From Astragalus membranaceus (taxonomy: Eukaryota; Streptophyta; Magnoliopsida; Fabales; Fabaceae), in assembly GCA_039519185.1 (NCBI GenBank), contig CM076851.1, positions 33,959,799 through 34,023,798 of the forward strand: DNA of 64,000 nt. Direction: 5' to 3'. This document shows positions 20,768 to 31,153 of the stretch, piece after piece (position 1 is the first letter of the stretch; every line of letters starts with the position of its first letter). The translations under genes were made by a program, and so were the position numbers. The notes below the pieces were generated by a model. The model saw only the letters and a program-made list of their open reading frames with translations, did not search any database and was not told where the DNA came from.

Positions 20768-22443
20768 ATGGATTCAGAACAATTTGATAAGGACAACAAT
20801 AAGTTTGGCTCTTCAAGTAAGAGGATTGTGTCTTATGTTTTCTCCAGTAATCTCTCTATAACAACAGAGAAACTCAATGGTAATAATTATTTGAATTGGT
20901 CGGCTTCCGTAAAAATGTGGTTTTTGGGACAAAGGCTTTCCGTGAAAAAGATTTGCGTGAAGACTGGGAACAAACAGACTGTCAATTAGTCTCTCTTTTG
21001 TGGCAAAGTATTGAACCCTCTTTGTTGGTCCACTATCGATCATACACCACATGTTATGATATTTGGCAGAAGGCTAAGAATGTGTATTCTAATGATATTC
21101 AGTGTCTTTATGGTGTTATTCATAGTTTTGCCACCCTTCAAATGACAGAAGACAATATCATGACATATGCAAACAAAGCTCAGTCAGCTGTAAACGAGTT
21201 CAAGCTCCTTGTGACCGACAATGACCCGAAGAAGATGCTTGAGAAACTAGATAATGTGTGTATGATCTATGTTCTTCATGGTCTCCATCAAAAGTATGAG
21301 TCAGTACGGAGCAACATTCTTTCTGCATCAGACATTCCCTCTACAGAGGATCTTCGCAGGCGTCTCATACGACTTCCTGGATTGGAAGGAATTGGAGGAA
21401 ATGGATCTAAGACTAACGTAGAATCTTCTGCTCTTGTTTTTAGTTTTGCAGTTTTTGATGAGGAATATAAGGCATTCCTTCAGTATAAGGCTTCCCAGGC
21501 TTCATCATCATCGGCAACGGTTGCTCATTCTGGTAATTCTACAGTCTGTTTCTCTCAATCATCACCTGTTGACTCCTGGATTATGGACACTGGAGCTTCC
21601 GATTGCGTAGCTGGTAATCCATCTCTTTTATCCAAAATATCCCAACCTAACACTCCACATTATATTACCGTTGCCGGCGGATCAAAAGTTAAAACTAGTG
21701 GCATTGGTGAAGTCACTCCTATTCCATCCTTACCCCTTGACAATGTTCTTCTTGTTCCCAATTGCCCATTTAATTTAATTTCAGTTAGTCGTCTGACTCG
21801 AAGTCTCAAATGTTCTATAATTTTTGATGATGATTATTTTGTTATACAGGACCGGAGTACAAAGCGGACGATTGGTACAGGATATGAGTCAGATGGACTT
21901 TACTACCTCCAGCCCATCCAACCTTCATGTACAGTTGCCTCCACATCTACTACAGAGTCTCCAAGTCTTCTTCATCGTCGTTTAGGTCATCCAAGTCTCA
22001 AGAAGTTAAAAGTTATGGTTCCTCATTTGTCTCACCTGCAGTCATTAGATTGTGAGTCTTGTCGGCTTGGGAAACATGTTTGTTCTTCCTTCCCTAGCAG
22101 TACTCAGTCACAAGCCCGTTCTCCTTTTGATGTTATTCACTCTGATGTATGGGGACCAAGTCGAGTCACTTCTGTTGTAGGACAAAGATATTTTGTCACT
22201 TTTATTGATGAGTTTTTTAGATGTACATGGATCTACCTACTTAAGGATAAATCTGAACTTCTCGGTGTTTTTCAAAATTTCTTTAAGGAAATCAAAAATC
22301 AATTTGGTCGTTCTATTCGTACTTTATGCAGTGATAATGCGAAAGAGTATTTTTCTGCATCATTTAATTCCTTTATGGTTGAAAATGGCATCATACATCA
22401 ATCATCTTGTCCCCATACCCCACAACAAAATGGGATTGTTTAA
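20768..22443 (+). pseudogene. COP3 gag, protease and integrase
   Basis: The gag ATG at 20768 gives MDSEQFDKDNN with the Copia gag motif LNGNNYLNWSASVKMWFLGQ. A frameshift near 20945 moves to the frame that carries the rest. The protease site is IMDTGASDCVAG (about 21590). The integrase zinc region is LLHRRLGHPSLKKL ... CESCRLGKH. The DDE core has VIHSDVWGP, then a SDNAKEYF segment, then TPQQNGIV. The segment ends at TAA 22441-22443, which replaces the conserved glutamate codon in the V-E-R-K motif, so the catalytic Glu itself is lost (GAA to TAA). Confidence 0.92.
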
Positions 22444-23403
22444 CGTAAGAACCGTCATATAATTGAAACAGCACGCACTTTGTTTATTCATGCTAATGTT
22501 CCTTTGAAGTTTTGGGGGGATGATGTCCTCACTGCAGGGCACTTGATTAATAGAATGCCATTCTCTGCTATCCAGAATAGGGTTCCTCATTCCATATTGT
22601 TCCCCGATGAACCCTTGTTCCGTATCTCTCCTCGAGTCTTCGGATCCACTTGTTTTATTCATGGTCTTACTCCGAGACTTGATAAATTGTCTGCTCGTGC
22701 AGTTAAGTGTGTCTTCATTGGCTATTCTAGGGTCCAAAAAGGGTATCGATGCTATTGTCCATCCACCCATCGCTTCTACATGTCTGCTGATGTCACCTTC
22801 TTTGAAGATGCACCCTTCTTTGATCAGATAGATCACCCTTCTACTACGGAACTTCCTAGTCCTCCTAGTCCTCCTCCCTTACAAACTTATCTGCGTCGTG
22901 CTCGTCTCCCTCCTGTCGACCCACCTCCTACAGAAGATCCTAGTGACTCATATCCTGCCCCGGTCTCCTCTTCTACTCCGAATTCGCCTACCGAGTCAGA
23001 TGACCCTCCTGTTGCCCTGCGTAAAGGTACACGTTCCACCCGTAACCCTCATTCTATTTATAATTTCCTCAGTTATCACCGCTTATCACCTTCACATTAT
23101 ACAGCCTTAAAATCTAACCAGACATGGACTCTTGTGCCACCTCCTCCTGGTAAATCTATTGTTGGGTGTCGTTGGATATACACTGTCAAAGTTGGTCCAA
23201 ATGGAAGTATTGATCGTCTGAAAGTCCGCCTTGTGGCTAAGGGCTATACTCAGGTTTTTGGTCTTGATTACAGTGATACTTTCTCACCGGTGGCTAAAAT
23301 GGCTTCTGTTCGTCTATTCCTTTCTATGGCTGCAATACGACATTGGCCATTGTATCAACTTGACATCAAGAATGCATTTCTCCACGGTGATCTAGAAGAA
23401 TAA
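22444..23403 (+). pseudogene. COP3 integrase C-terminus and RT start
   Basis: Same frame as upstream. It carries the integrase C-terminal GYRCYCP and FFEDAPFF blocks, a Pro/Ser-rich linker (22840-23020), and the RT start GCRWIYTVKVGPNGS with DYSDTFSPVAKMASVR and DIKNAFLHGDLEE. It ends at TAA 23401-23403, a probable GAA to TAA change. Confidence 0.92.
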
Positions 23404-24521
23404 GTTTATCTCGAGCACCCACCTGGTTTTGTTGCTCAGGCGGAGTGTCGTGGGTATGTCTGTCATCTTCACAAAGCCTTGTATGGTCTTAAACAATCCC
23501 CTCGGGCGTGGTTTGGAGGATTCAGCAGTGTCGTTCAAGACTATGGCATGATTCAGAGTGAAGCTGATCACTCTGTCTTTTATAAGTTTTCCTCTCACAA
23601 ATGTATTTATCTGGTTGTCTATGTCGATGATATTGTTATTACAGGTGATGATCATGACGGGATTGCAGGACTTAAACAACATCTAGTCCACCACTTTCAG
23701 GTCAAAGATCTTGGGAAGTTATGATATTTTCTTGGCATTGAGGTAGCTCATTCTAAGGCAGACATTGCTATTTCTGAGAGAAAATATGCTTTGGATATCT
23801 TAGAAGAAACCGGCATGCTGGATTGCAAGCCAATTGACTCTCCTATGGATCCTAATGTCAAGATCCTACCGGATCATGGGGAGTCCTTTTCGGATCCAGG
23901 AAGGTATAGGAGGCTAGTTGGGAAGTTAAATTACTTGACCATAACGAGGCCAGATATTTCATACGCTGTTAGTGTGGTGAGTCAATTCCTAAATTCCCCT
24001 TGTGACAGTCATTGGGATGTCGTGGTTAGAATCCTGAGGTACATCAAAAGAGCTCCTGGAAAAGGTCTTGTTTACACAGATAGAGGTGATTCAAATGTTG
24101 TCGCTTACACAGATGCTGATTGGGCTGGTTGTCCCTTTGATAGAAGGTCCACATCTGGGTACTGTGTTCATATTGGTGGAAATTTAATTTCATGGAAAAG
24201 CAAAATGCAAAATGTTGTTGCCAGATCCAGCGCTGAGGCTGAATATCGAGCTATGGCACTTACCACTCAGGAGCTTATATGGCTGAAACACCTTCTCCAA
24301 GAGTCGCGCTTTTGTAAAATAGGCACTATGAGTCTCATCTGTGATAATCAAGCAGTCCTACAGATTGCGTCCAATCCTGTCTTTCATGAGCGAACCAAAC
24401 ACATTGGAATTGATTGTCACTTTGTTCGTGAAAAGATTGTGTCCGATGACATTGCTACTTTATTTGTTGGTTCTAATGATCAATTGGCAGACATCTTCAC
24501 AAAAGCTCTTCAGGGACCATA
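23404..24521 (+). pseudogene. COP3 RT catalytic part and RNase H
   Basis: Same frame. It has ALYGLKQSPRAWF, the catalytic VVYVDDIVITG motif, then TGA 23722-23724 (in a GKL-x-YFLGIE context, a likely CGA to TGA change). Next come LVGKLNYLTITRPDISYAVS, the RNase H blocks YTDADWAGC, ARSSAEAEYRAM, ICDNQAVLQIASNP and HERTKHIGIDCHFVRE, ending QLADIFTKALQGPY. At 24522 it is interrupted by TRGAG a few codons short of the usual end. Confidence 0.93.
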
Positions 24522-26224
24522 TGTTAGACTATCTGATAACCTTAGAGGGGGGGTGAATAAGGTTATGTGTAAATCTTGGATTCTTTTCAAAATAAATGAT
24601 AAGTTTGTTTTAAATCAAATGCTGAAACTTAGATTTAAACTTTATATGGTGCAAGCAGGCAGATTTAGGCACAATGAGATGTTATACTATTTTCAATATA
24701 CACACTAAGATTAGTTATAAGAAGAGTAGTGATATTGAATATAGTAGAAAGTAGATCAATTGCAGTGATATGGAAGATGATAGATAAGCACAAGATCAGA
24801 GTAGTTTAGTTGTAGACAGATGAAAAGTATGATAAACAGATCTAAATAATATTCAATATAGCAATAAGCAAGGGTATAGATAATAAAGCAAAGTAAAGAG
24901 ATAAGGATAGAGATACACCAGGAATTTAGCGAGGTTCGGGATAAAAGCCCTACGTCCTCGGCCTCCGGCTTTGCAACCTTCGGACTTTGATGGCAACCAC
25001 TATATTGAAGAATTGTTTACAAACAGGCAACTTCAAAATAGCAAATCTCAATTCCCCCGAACTGAGAACCCGAGCACCTAGCTAAGGATTTCAACACCGC
25101 TTCAATCTCCTGATTGAACGACCCAAGAGCACCTCCCAGGATTTCACTACCGCTTCAATCTTCCCCGATTGAACGACCCAAGATCACCTCCCAGGATTTC
25201 AAACCAACTCAATCTCCTGATTGAGAGACCCAAGAAAACTTCTCAGGATTTCAAACCAACTCAATCTCCTGATTGAGAGACCCAAGAACAAATCCCAGGA
25301 TTTCAGAGTGACCCCACAAATAGAGTAACGAATACAAACAGAGATCTATGATCCAATCACCTCAGATATAATGACAGTATAGTGACTAAGAGATGAGTGA
25401 TATGGAAAATAGAAAATGATATGAAAGTTGAAGCTTTATTTTCTCTCTTTCTCAGATTTAGAAGATGTATGTGAGAAGTAGAGAGGTTTAGAAAAATGTG
25501 GTGTGTGGTGTGTTTGAAAATGTGAAGCTTAGTTTCCTATTTATAGGGATTCAAAAAACAACCGTTGAATATTTTTGAAGAAATCGATTATGGCCTTAAT
25601 GCACAACAAGACATAATCGATTGTTTGATAAAAAAGGAAACATTGATGTTGCTTGTTAATCGATTATGTGTGAAGACAATCCAAGAGATAATCGATTCAT
25701 TGCCTTTAGAAAATTAAAGGAATCGATTTTATTGTGTTTTAAAAAAGAAGGAAATCGATTCTTGAGACATCCTAAATAGGTAAGAATCGATTTCATGTTT
25801 AGTTAAAGTAAGGAGGAATCGATTCTTGGCTTTGGCTTGAGTATATGTATGAATCGATTCTTTGTTTTAACATTGGATAGGGAAATCGATTTCAAGCTTT
25901 AAAATAGGATTAAGAAATCGATTTCATGATTTAGAAAATGATAGAAATCGATTTCTAGCTTTCCACAAAATTATTTTTAGGTTTAGGTGCCACCTTATGC
26001 ATGCATGCAATTTTATAAAATATTTTTCACAACTATTTTGATGCACCATGCATGTTTCGAAAAACTCATCTCTCAGCTACTAAAAGTCATAGACCTTCAG
26101 TGATAGGACCTTACACAGTGTCCTAAAGAAAGCGGATAAACAAATAGGTCTTGAACTGCTGAGGTGGCTTCTTCTCCAAGCTGCTCCATTTTAATCTTCC
26201 TGCTCTTTGCTTTATGAGATAACA
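24522..26224 (-). repeat. TRGAG 3' LTR
   Basis: 1,703 bp. U3 holds 12 AATCGATT sites (25582-25953) and a minus-strand TATA box (tataaata, 25545-25538). The transcribed part has four 52-57-bp tandem units, each with 'caatctcctgattg' (25085-25315). The polypurine tract (minus: gaggggagaaaatatttc) abuts the LTR at 26225-26242. Confidence 0.9.
25582..25953. promoter_or_regulatory. Phased AATCGATT array in the TRGAG 3' LTR
   Basis: Twelve AATCGATT sites start at 25582, 25615, 25658, 25690, 25721, 25753, 25785, 25817, 25852, 25884, 25916 and 25946. Spacing is 30-35 bp with one gap of 43 (one extra helical turn). The nearest site is 36 bp upstream of the minus-strand TATA box. The design matches the solo LTR at 19244-19685. 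Confidence 0.78.
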
Positions 26225-26803
26225 GAAATATTTTCTCCCCTCACATATACCATGCATAATATTCTCTCCCACATATAACATGCATAATATTCTCTCCCCC
26301 TTTGTTTTCATCAAAAAGGAGGGGGGTGAGCACATAGCATATGAGATAACAAAAATAGTAGTTCATGCTATGCTCCCCCTTACTTGGTGATCCCCCTTAA
26401 TAATTTTAGAATGCAAGACTTTAGCAAAAAGAGGGTGGATCATCATGGTTTTAAAAATATGATACCCAAGATAATCATCCTTGGTTCAACAATATAGGTA
26501 TCATTTTTAACATCAAAAATATGTTGCATCAAAGATCTAGTATAATAGCACTTGAGAAAAAGCTTTGATGCATACAAACAATTACTTCACATAAGTGTTT
26601 AATACTTGATAAATATAGTTGTGTTTTCCTTACCCACACAACCTTTACCTATTAAGCAGATTTATAGTTGGTATACATTACAGATTCACTAGCTTTGTTG
26701 CTCAAGTTCAAGAGTAGTGAAGCATTACCAGATTCATGAGCTTCGTGTCTCAGCTATCAAGGTACCAATCCCCTATACCTTGAAGCATACCTGCACAAAA
26801 AAA

Positions 26804-28519
26804 TCAAGTAGGAACTTTTGGTACCCATTTCTCTTTGGGTCCTTTGGGGTTAGTTATCAAGGGGTTTTTCACAATCCACCTTGGTTTCTTACAGGCAGGT
26901 ATAAGGGTACCAAGCTCACAAAATTTACGGATAGGGCATCTAGGTGAGCTATGGTTTCCCTTTTGACAGTAGGTGCATGAGAAAACAATGGGTTTATAAC
27001 TTGAAGTAGCAGCTACAAAAGTCATTTTCTTTTTCAAAATAGGGGAGGTGGAATTACCTTCATACCCAAGACCTCTCCTATCAACATATTCATGTTGGGA
27101 GTGCAATATCTTGGTTAAGGTATTTTCACCAACCTCAAACCTTTTTAAAGTTTCTTTCAAAATTTCATTTTCAGCCTTGGCTTTTTCAAAATTTTGTTTA
27201 AGCTCAAGAAACTCAAGGTTGAAAGGTTTTATTTCATGTAGCTCATTCTTCAACTTAGCTACCTCATTTTCTAGAGTCTCAATTTGAGTGAGCATGCTTT
27301 TGTTACTCTTTGCCAATTTCTTAGATTTTAATAAAAGAGTTTCATGTTCAAAATAAAGAGCTTCAAAAGCCTCACTCAAATCTTGACTACTACAACCATC
27401 ATCAAGTAAATCATCATGCACAGAGGAATCAGAAAGACTAGAAGAGTTAAGGCTTACCTTAGATGAGTCATTTGCCATATGACAAACACCATTTGCAATT
27501 TGCTCTTCTTCGTCAGTGTCACTATCAGTGCCAAGACAATCCCATATAGTAGCCTTAGGTGTTTCACATGCCGTGAGACAAATGGCATTTGCAACCTCCT
27601 CTTCTTCACTGTCAGTATAGTTGTTCCATGTAGCCTTCTTAGCTTTCTTGGATTTCTTTGAGTTATTTCTCTTTTCAAGTTTGTTGAATCTCATGAATTC
27701 TTCAAATAATTCAGCCATGTCTTCATCATCAGATTCTTCATCAGACTCAACCTCTTTCCTTGCTACCTTAGGTGTTTTAGCAGCAAGAGCAAGAGATTTT
27801 CTTTCTTTTACCATTTCTGCTTCTTGATCTTTGTTAGCAGCCAATACAACCTCAAAGGCTAGAAGTGACCCAATAAGGTCTTCTTGGGGTAGAGTGCCAA
27901 TATCTTTGGCTTCAGTGATTGCACATGTTTTTGGAAAGAACTCACCAGTCAGAGATGCAAGAATCTTCCCATTTATATCTTTTGTAGAATACCTTTTTCC
28001 CAGAGCCCTTAGATTGTTTATAATCAGATTCAGTCTCTGGTGCATAGCTGCAACAGATTCACCTTCCTTCATTTTGAATGATTCATACTCAGAAGTTAGG
28101 ATTCTGATTTTTGTATCCTTTACTTGGCTTGTACCGACATGTGTAGCTTCCAGACAATCAAAGATTTCTTTTGCTGTTTGACACCCTTTTACTCTTCCAT
28201 ACTCTTCTTCACAAAGTGATAGGTGAAGAATATTCATAGCCTTGGCATTTTGAGATATTTTGTCAAGCTCAGATTTTCTCAGCTCGCTCAGATCGATGGT
28301 GTAGATGTCTTCAATTGGCACTTCTTCTTCTTTGCCGGTAGCTTTACTTTTGATTTTCATTGGGATCAGTGGTCCATCTGCAATAATCCTCCAAAGGGTG
28401 AAATCTATAGCCTGCACATGACATTTCATTCGACTACTCCAATAGTCATAGTTAGTTCCATCAAACAGGGGTGGCCTATTGAAGGACATCCCCTCTTTCA
28501 TAAAAGAACCCATGATCAC
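26804..28519 (-). CDS. SIRE-type gag of the gag-only element
   Basis: Open for 571 codons from MIMGSFMKEGMSFNRPPLF, which lies 70 bases after the primer site. The N-terminal half is the SIRE gag fold (FDGTNYDYWSSRMKCHVQ; ILHLSLCEEEYGRVKGCQTA; LIINNLRALGKRY). An acidic Ser/Asp/Glu-rich middle follows (ESDEESDDEDMAELFEE and repeats), then a long heptad-like coiled coil (ETLENEVAKLKNELHE), then a zinc knuckle CX2CX4HX4C, CTYCQKGNHSSPRC. It stops shortly after the knuckle where protease would begin. It is the only intact long ORF among the retroelements here, which suggests recent selection or recent insertion. Likely role: particle assembly, using another element's pol in trans. Confidence 0.88.
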   Translation of the reverse strand: MIMGSFMKEGMSFNRPPLFDGTNYDYWSSRMKCHVQAIDFTLWRIIADGPLIPMKIKSKATGKEEEVPIEDIYTIDLSELRKSELDKISQNAKAMNILHLSLCEEEYGRVKGCQTAKEIFDCLEATHVGTSQVKDTKIRILTSEYESFKMKEGESVAAMHQRLNLIINNLRALGKRYSTKDINGKILASLTGEFFPKTCAITEAKDIGTLPQEDLIGSLLAFEVVLAANKDQEAEMVKERKSLALAAKTPKVARKEVESDEESDDEDMAELFEEFMRFNKLEKRNNSKKSKKAKKATWNNYTDSEEEEVANAICLTACETPKATIWDCLGTDSDTDEEEQIANGVCHMANDSSKVSLNSSSLSDSSVHDDLLDDGCSSQDLSEAFEALYFEHETLLLKSKKLAKSNKSMLTQIETLENEVAKLKNELHEIKPFNLEFLELKQNFEKAKAENEILKETLKRFEVGENTLTKILHSQHEYVDRRGLGYEGNSTSPILKKKMTFVAATSSYKPIVFSCTYCQKGNHSSPRCPIRKFCELGTLIPACKKPRWIVKNPLITNPKGPKEKWVPKVPT

Positions 28520-28588
28520 AAATAGATAAATAAAATTTAAATTGCGAGATGTAAAGCTCTATATGCAATTCCTAGCTTTGATACCACT

Positions 28589-30282
28589 TGTTAGACTATC
28601 TGATAACCTTAGAGGGGGGTGAATAAGGTTATGTGTAAATCTTGGATTCTTTTCAAAATAAATGATAAGTTTGTTTTAAATCAAATGCTGAAACTTAGAT
28701 TTAAACTTTATATGGTGCAAGCAGGCAGATTTAGGCACAATGAGATGTTATACTATTTTCAATATACACACTAAGATTAGTTATAAGAAGAGTAGTGATA
28801 TTGAATATAGTAGAAAGTAGATCAATTGCAGTGATATGGAAGATGATAGATAAGCACAAGATCAGAGTAGTTTAGTTGTAGACAGATGAAAAGTATGATA
28901 AACAGATCTAAATAATATTCAATATAGCAATAAGCAAGGGTATGGATAATAAAGCAAAGTAAAGAGATAAGGATAGAGATACACCAGGAATTTAGCGAGG
29001 TTCGGGATAAAAGCCCTACGTCCTCGGCCTCCGGCTTTGCAACCTTCGAACTTTGATGGCAACCACTATATTGAAGAATTGTTTACAAACAGGCAACTTC
29101 AAAATAGCAAATCTCAATTCCCCCGAACTGAGAACCCGAGCACCTAGCTAAGGATTTCAACACCGCTTCAATCTCCTGATTGAACGACCCAAGAGCACCT
29201 CCCAGGATTTCACTACCGCTTCAATCTTCCCCGATTGAACGACCCAAGATCACCTCCCAGGATTTCAAACCAACTCAATCTCCTGATTGAGAGACCCAAG
29301 AAAACTTCCCAGGATTTCAAACCAACTCAATCTCCTGATTGAGAGACCCAAGAACAAATCCCAAGATTTCAGAGTGACCCCACAAATAGAGTAACGAATA
29401 CAAACAGAGATCTATGATCCAATCACCTCAGATATAATGACAGTATAGTGACTAAGAGATGAGTGATATGGAAAATAGAAAATGATATGAAAGTTGAAGC
29501 TCTATTTTCTCTCTTTCTCAGATTTAGAAGATGTATGTGAGACGTAGAGAGGTTTAGAAAAATGTGGTGTGTGGTGTGTTTGAAAATGTGAAGCTTAGTT
29601 TCCTATTTATAGGGATTCAAAAAACAACCGTTGAATATTTTTGAAGAAATCGATTATGGCCTTAATGCACAACAAGACATAATCGATTGTTTGATAAAAA
29701 AGGAAACATTGATGTTGCTTGTTAATCGATTATGTGTGAAGACAATCCAAGAGATAATCGATTCATTGCCTTTAGAAAATTAAAGGAATCGATTTTATTG
29801 TGTTTTAAAAAAGAAGGAAATCGATTCTTGAGACATCCTAAATAGGTAAGAATCGATTTCATGTTTAGTTAAAGTAAGGAGGAATCGATTCTTGGCTTTG
29901 GCTTGAGTATATGTATGAATCGATTCTTTGTTTTAACATTGGATAGGGAAATCGATTTCAAGCTTTAAAATAGGATTAAGAAATCGATTTCATGATCTAG
30001 AAAATGATAGAAATCGATTTCTAGCTTTCCACAAAATTATTTTTAGGTTTAGGTGCCACCTTATGCATGCATGCAATTTTATAAAATATTTTTCACAACT
30101 ATTTTGATGCACCATGCATGTTTCGAAAAACTCATCTCTCAGCTTCTAAAAGTCATAGACCTTCAGTGATAGGACCTTACACAGTGTCCTAAAGAAAGCG
30201 GATAAACAAATAGGTCTTGAACTGCTGAGGTGGCTTCTTCTCCAAGCTGCTCCATTTTAATCTTCCTGCTCGTTGCTTTATG
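28589..30282 (-). repeat. TRGAG 5' LTR, truncated at its outer end
   Basis: Matches 24522-26215 with about ten differences. It carries the same AATCGATT array (29648-30019) and minus TATA box (29611-29604). It ends at gctttatg; the expected 'agataaca' terminus and target duplication are missing, and COP2 sequence follows at once. Confidence 0.92.
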
Positions 30283-31153
30283 TCCTGTACTTAATTCAAC
30301 TTGAACCATTAGTAGATAAGGTGTAATTTGTTATCATACAAAACAAAGAGTGTTTGCCCTTGGTTCAACACCATACTCAGTAGTGCATCTAGTAAACCCA
30401 TTTTCAATATAACAATGAGTCTATTCTTTTATTCCAGGTCCCTGGGTGCCTGTTTCAGCCCATAGAGAGCTTTATGTAGATGAAACACATAAGTCTCCTT
30501 GCCTTTTTTAATGAACCCAGGAGGCTGTGCTATATACACAGTTTCCTCTCAGGGACCATTTAGGAAAGCTGATTTCACATCCATGTGAAACAGTTCCCAA
30601 TTCCTGCTGCAAGCCAGGGCAGTCACTAACCTTATAGTTTCATGCCTAGCCACAGGCGAGAACACTTCAGTGTAATCAATTCCCTCTTTTTATTGAAATC
30701 CTCTTGCTACAAGCCTGGCTTTATACTTAACCACCTTGCCATTAGGATCCAACTTTACTTTAAACACCCACTTTACACTAATGGCCTTCTTGCCTTTAGG
30801 TAAAGTAGTTAAGGTCCAAGTCTTATTTTTCTCAATGGAATGCAGCTCTTCCAACATAGCTTGCTTCCATTTTTGTTTAGAGCCTCTAGATAGTCTAGAG
30901 GTTCTGAGTTAGCCATCATTGCAAAGTGGATGATGTCACCTTCATCGTCTATTTCATTATCACCTGCTAAATCATAGTCTGCCAACCTCCTAGGAGGTTG
31001 TCTTAGTCTTGCCTGTCTAGGCAGGGCATTCTGTACAGGTTGATTGTGAACTGATTCTGGTGAATCTGGTTCACCTTCAGGCTGTACAGGTTCTGCCTCA
31101 GGCAAAACAGGGTCTTCTAAGTCACTTTCACCATCACTCTCATGGTGAAAACC
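30283..31153 (-). pseudogene. COP2 reverse transcriptase fragment
   Basis: The linker before RT (31105-30880) is acidic and Pro-rich with PRQARLRQPPRRLADYD. A frame change near 30875 leads to RT blocks: KWVFKVKLDPNGKVVKYKAR, EGIDYTEVFSPVARH, MDVKSAFLNGPL and ALYGLKQAPR. Downstream the sequence decays with stops and breaks off around the YVDD region at 30283. The following RT and RNase H linker sequence is absent until 18684. Confidence 0.88.

Larger units (their letters stand above)
18685..24521 (+). mobile_element. Ty1/Copia retrotransposon COP3, 3'-truncated, nested in COP2
   Basis: 5' LTR 18685-18894 (210 bp, TG...CA), primer site tggtatcacgagctctcg immediately after, leader interrupted by a SIRE solo LTR, then gag-pol in one main frame to 24521, where the TRGAG element begins. 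No 3' LTR of COP3 is present to the right of TRGAG, so its 3' end was deleted together with the end of TRGAG. It lies in opposite orientation to COP2. Confidence 0.9.
24522..30282 (-). mobile_element. Gag-only LTR retrotransposon (TR-GAG type), SIRE-related, nested in COP3
   Basis: LTRs at 24522-26224 (3') and 28589-30282 (5', lacking its last ~8 bases). LTR ends are TGTTA...TAACA on the minus strand. The primer site on the minus strand is tggtatcaaagctagg, two bases after the 5' LTR. The internal region (26225-28588) is only 2.36 kb and encodes one SIRE-like gag ORF and no protease, integrase or RT. About ten differences are visible between the two 1.69-kb LTRs, so the insertion is young. 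The target duplication cannot be checked because the right end is truncated. Confidence 0.88.
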
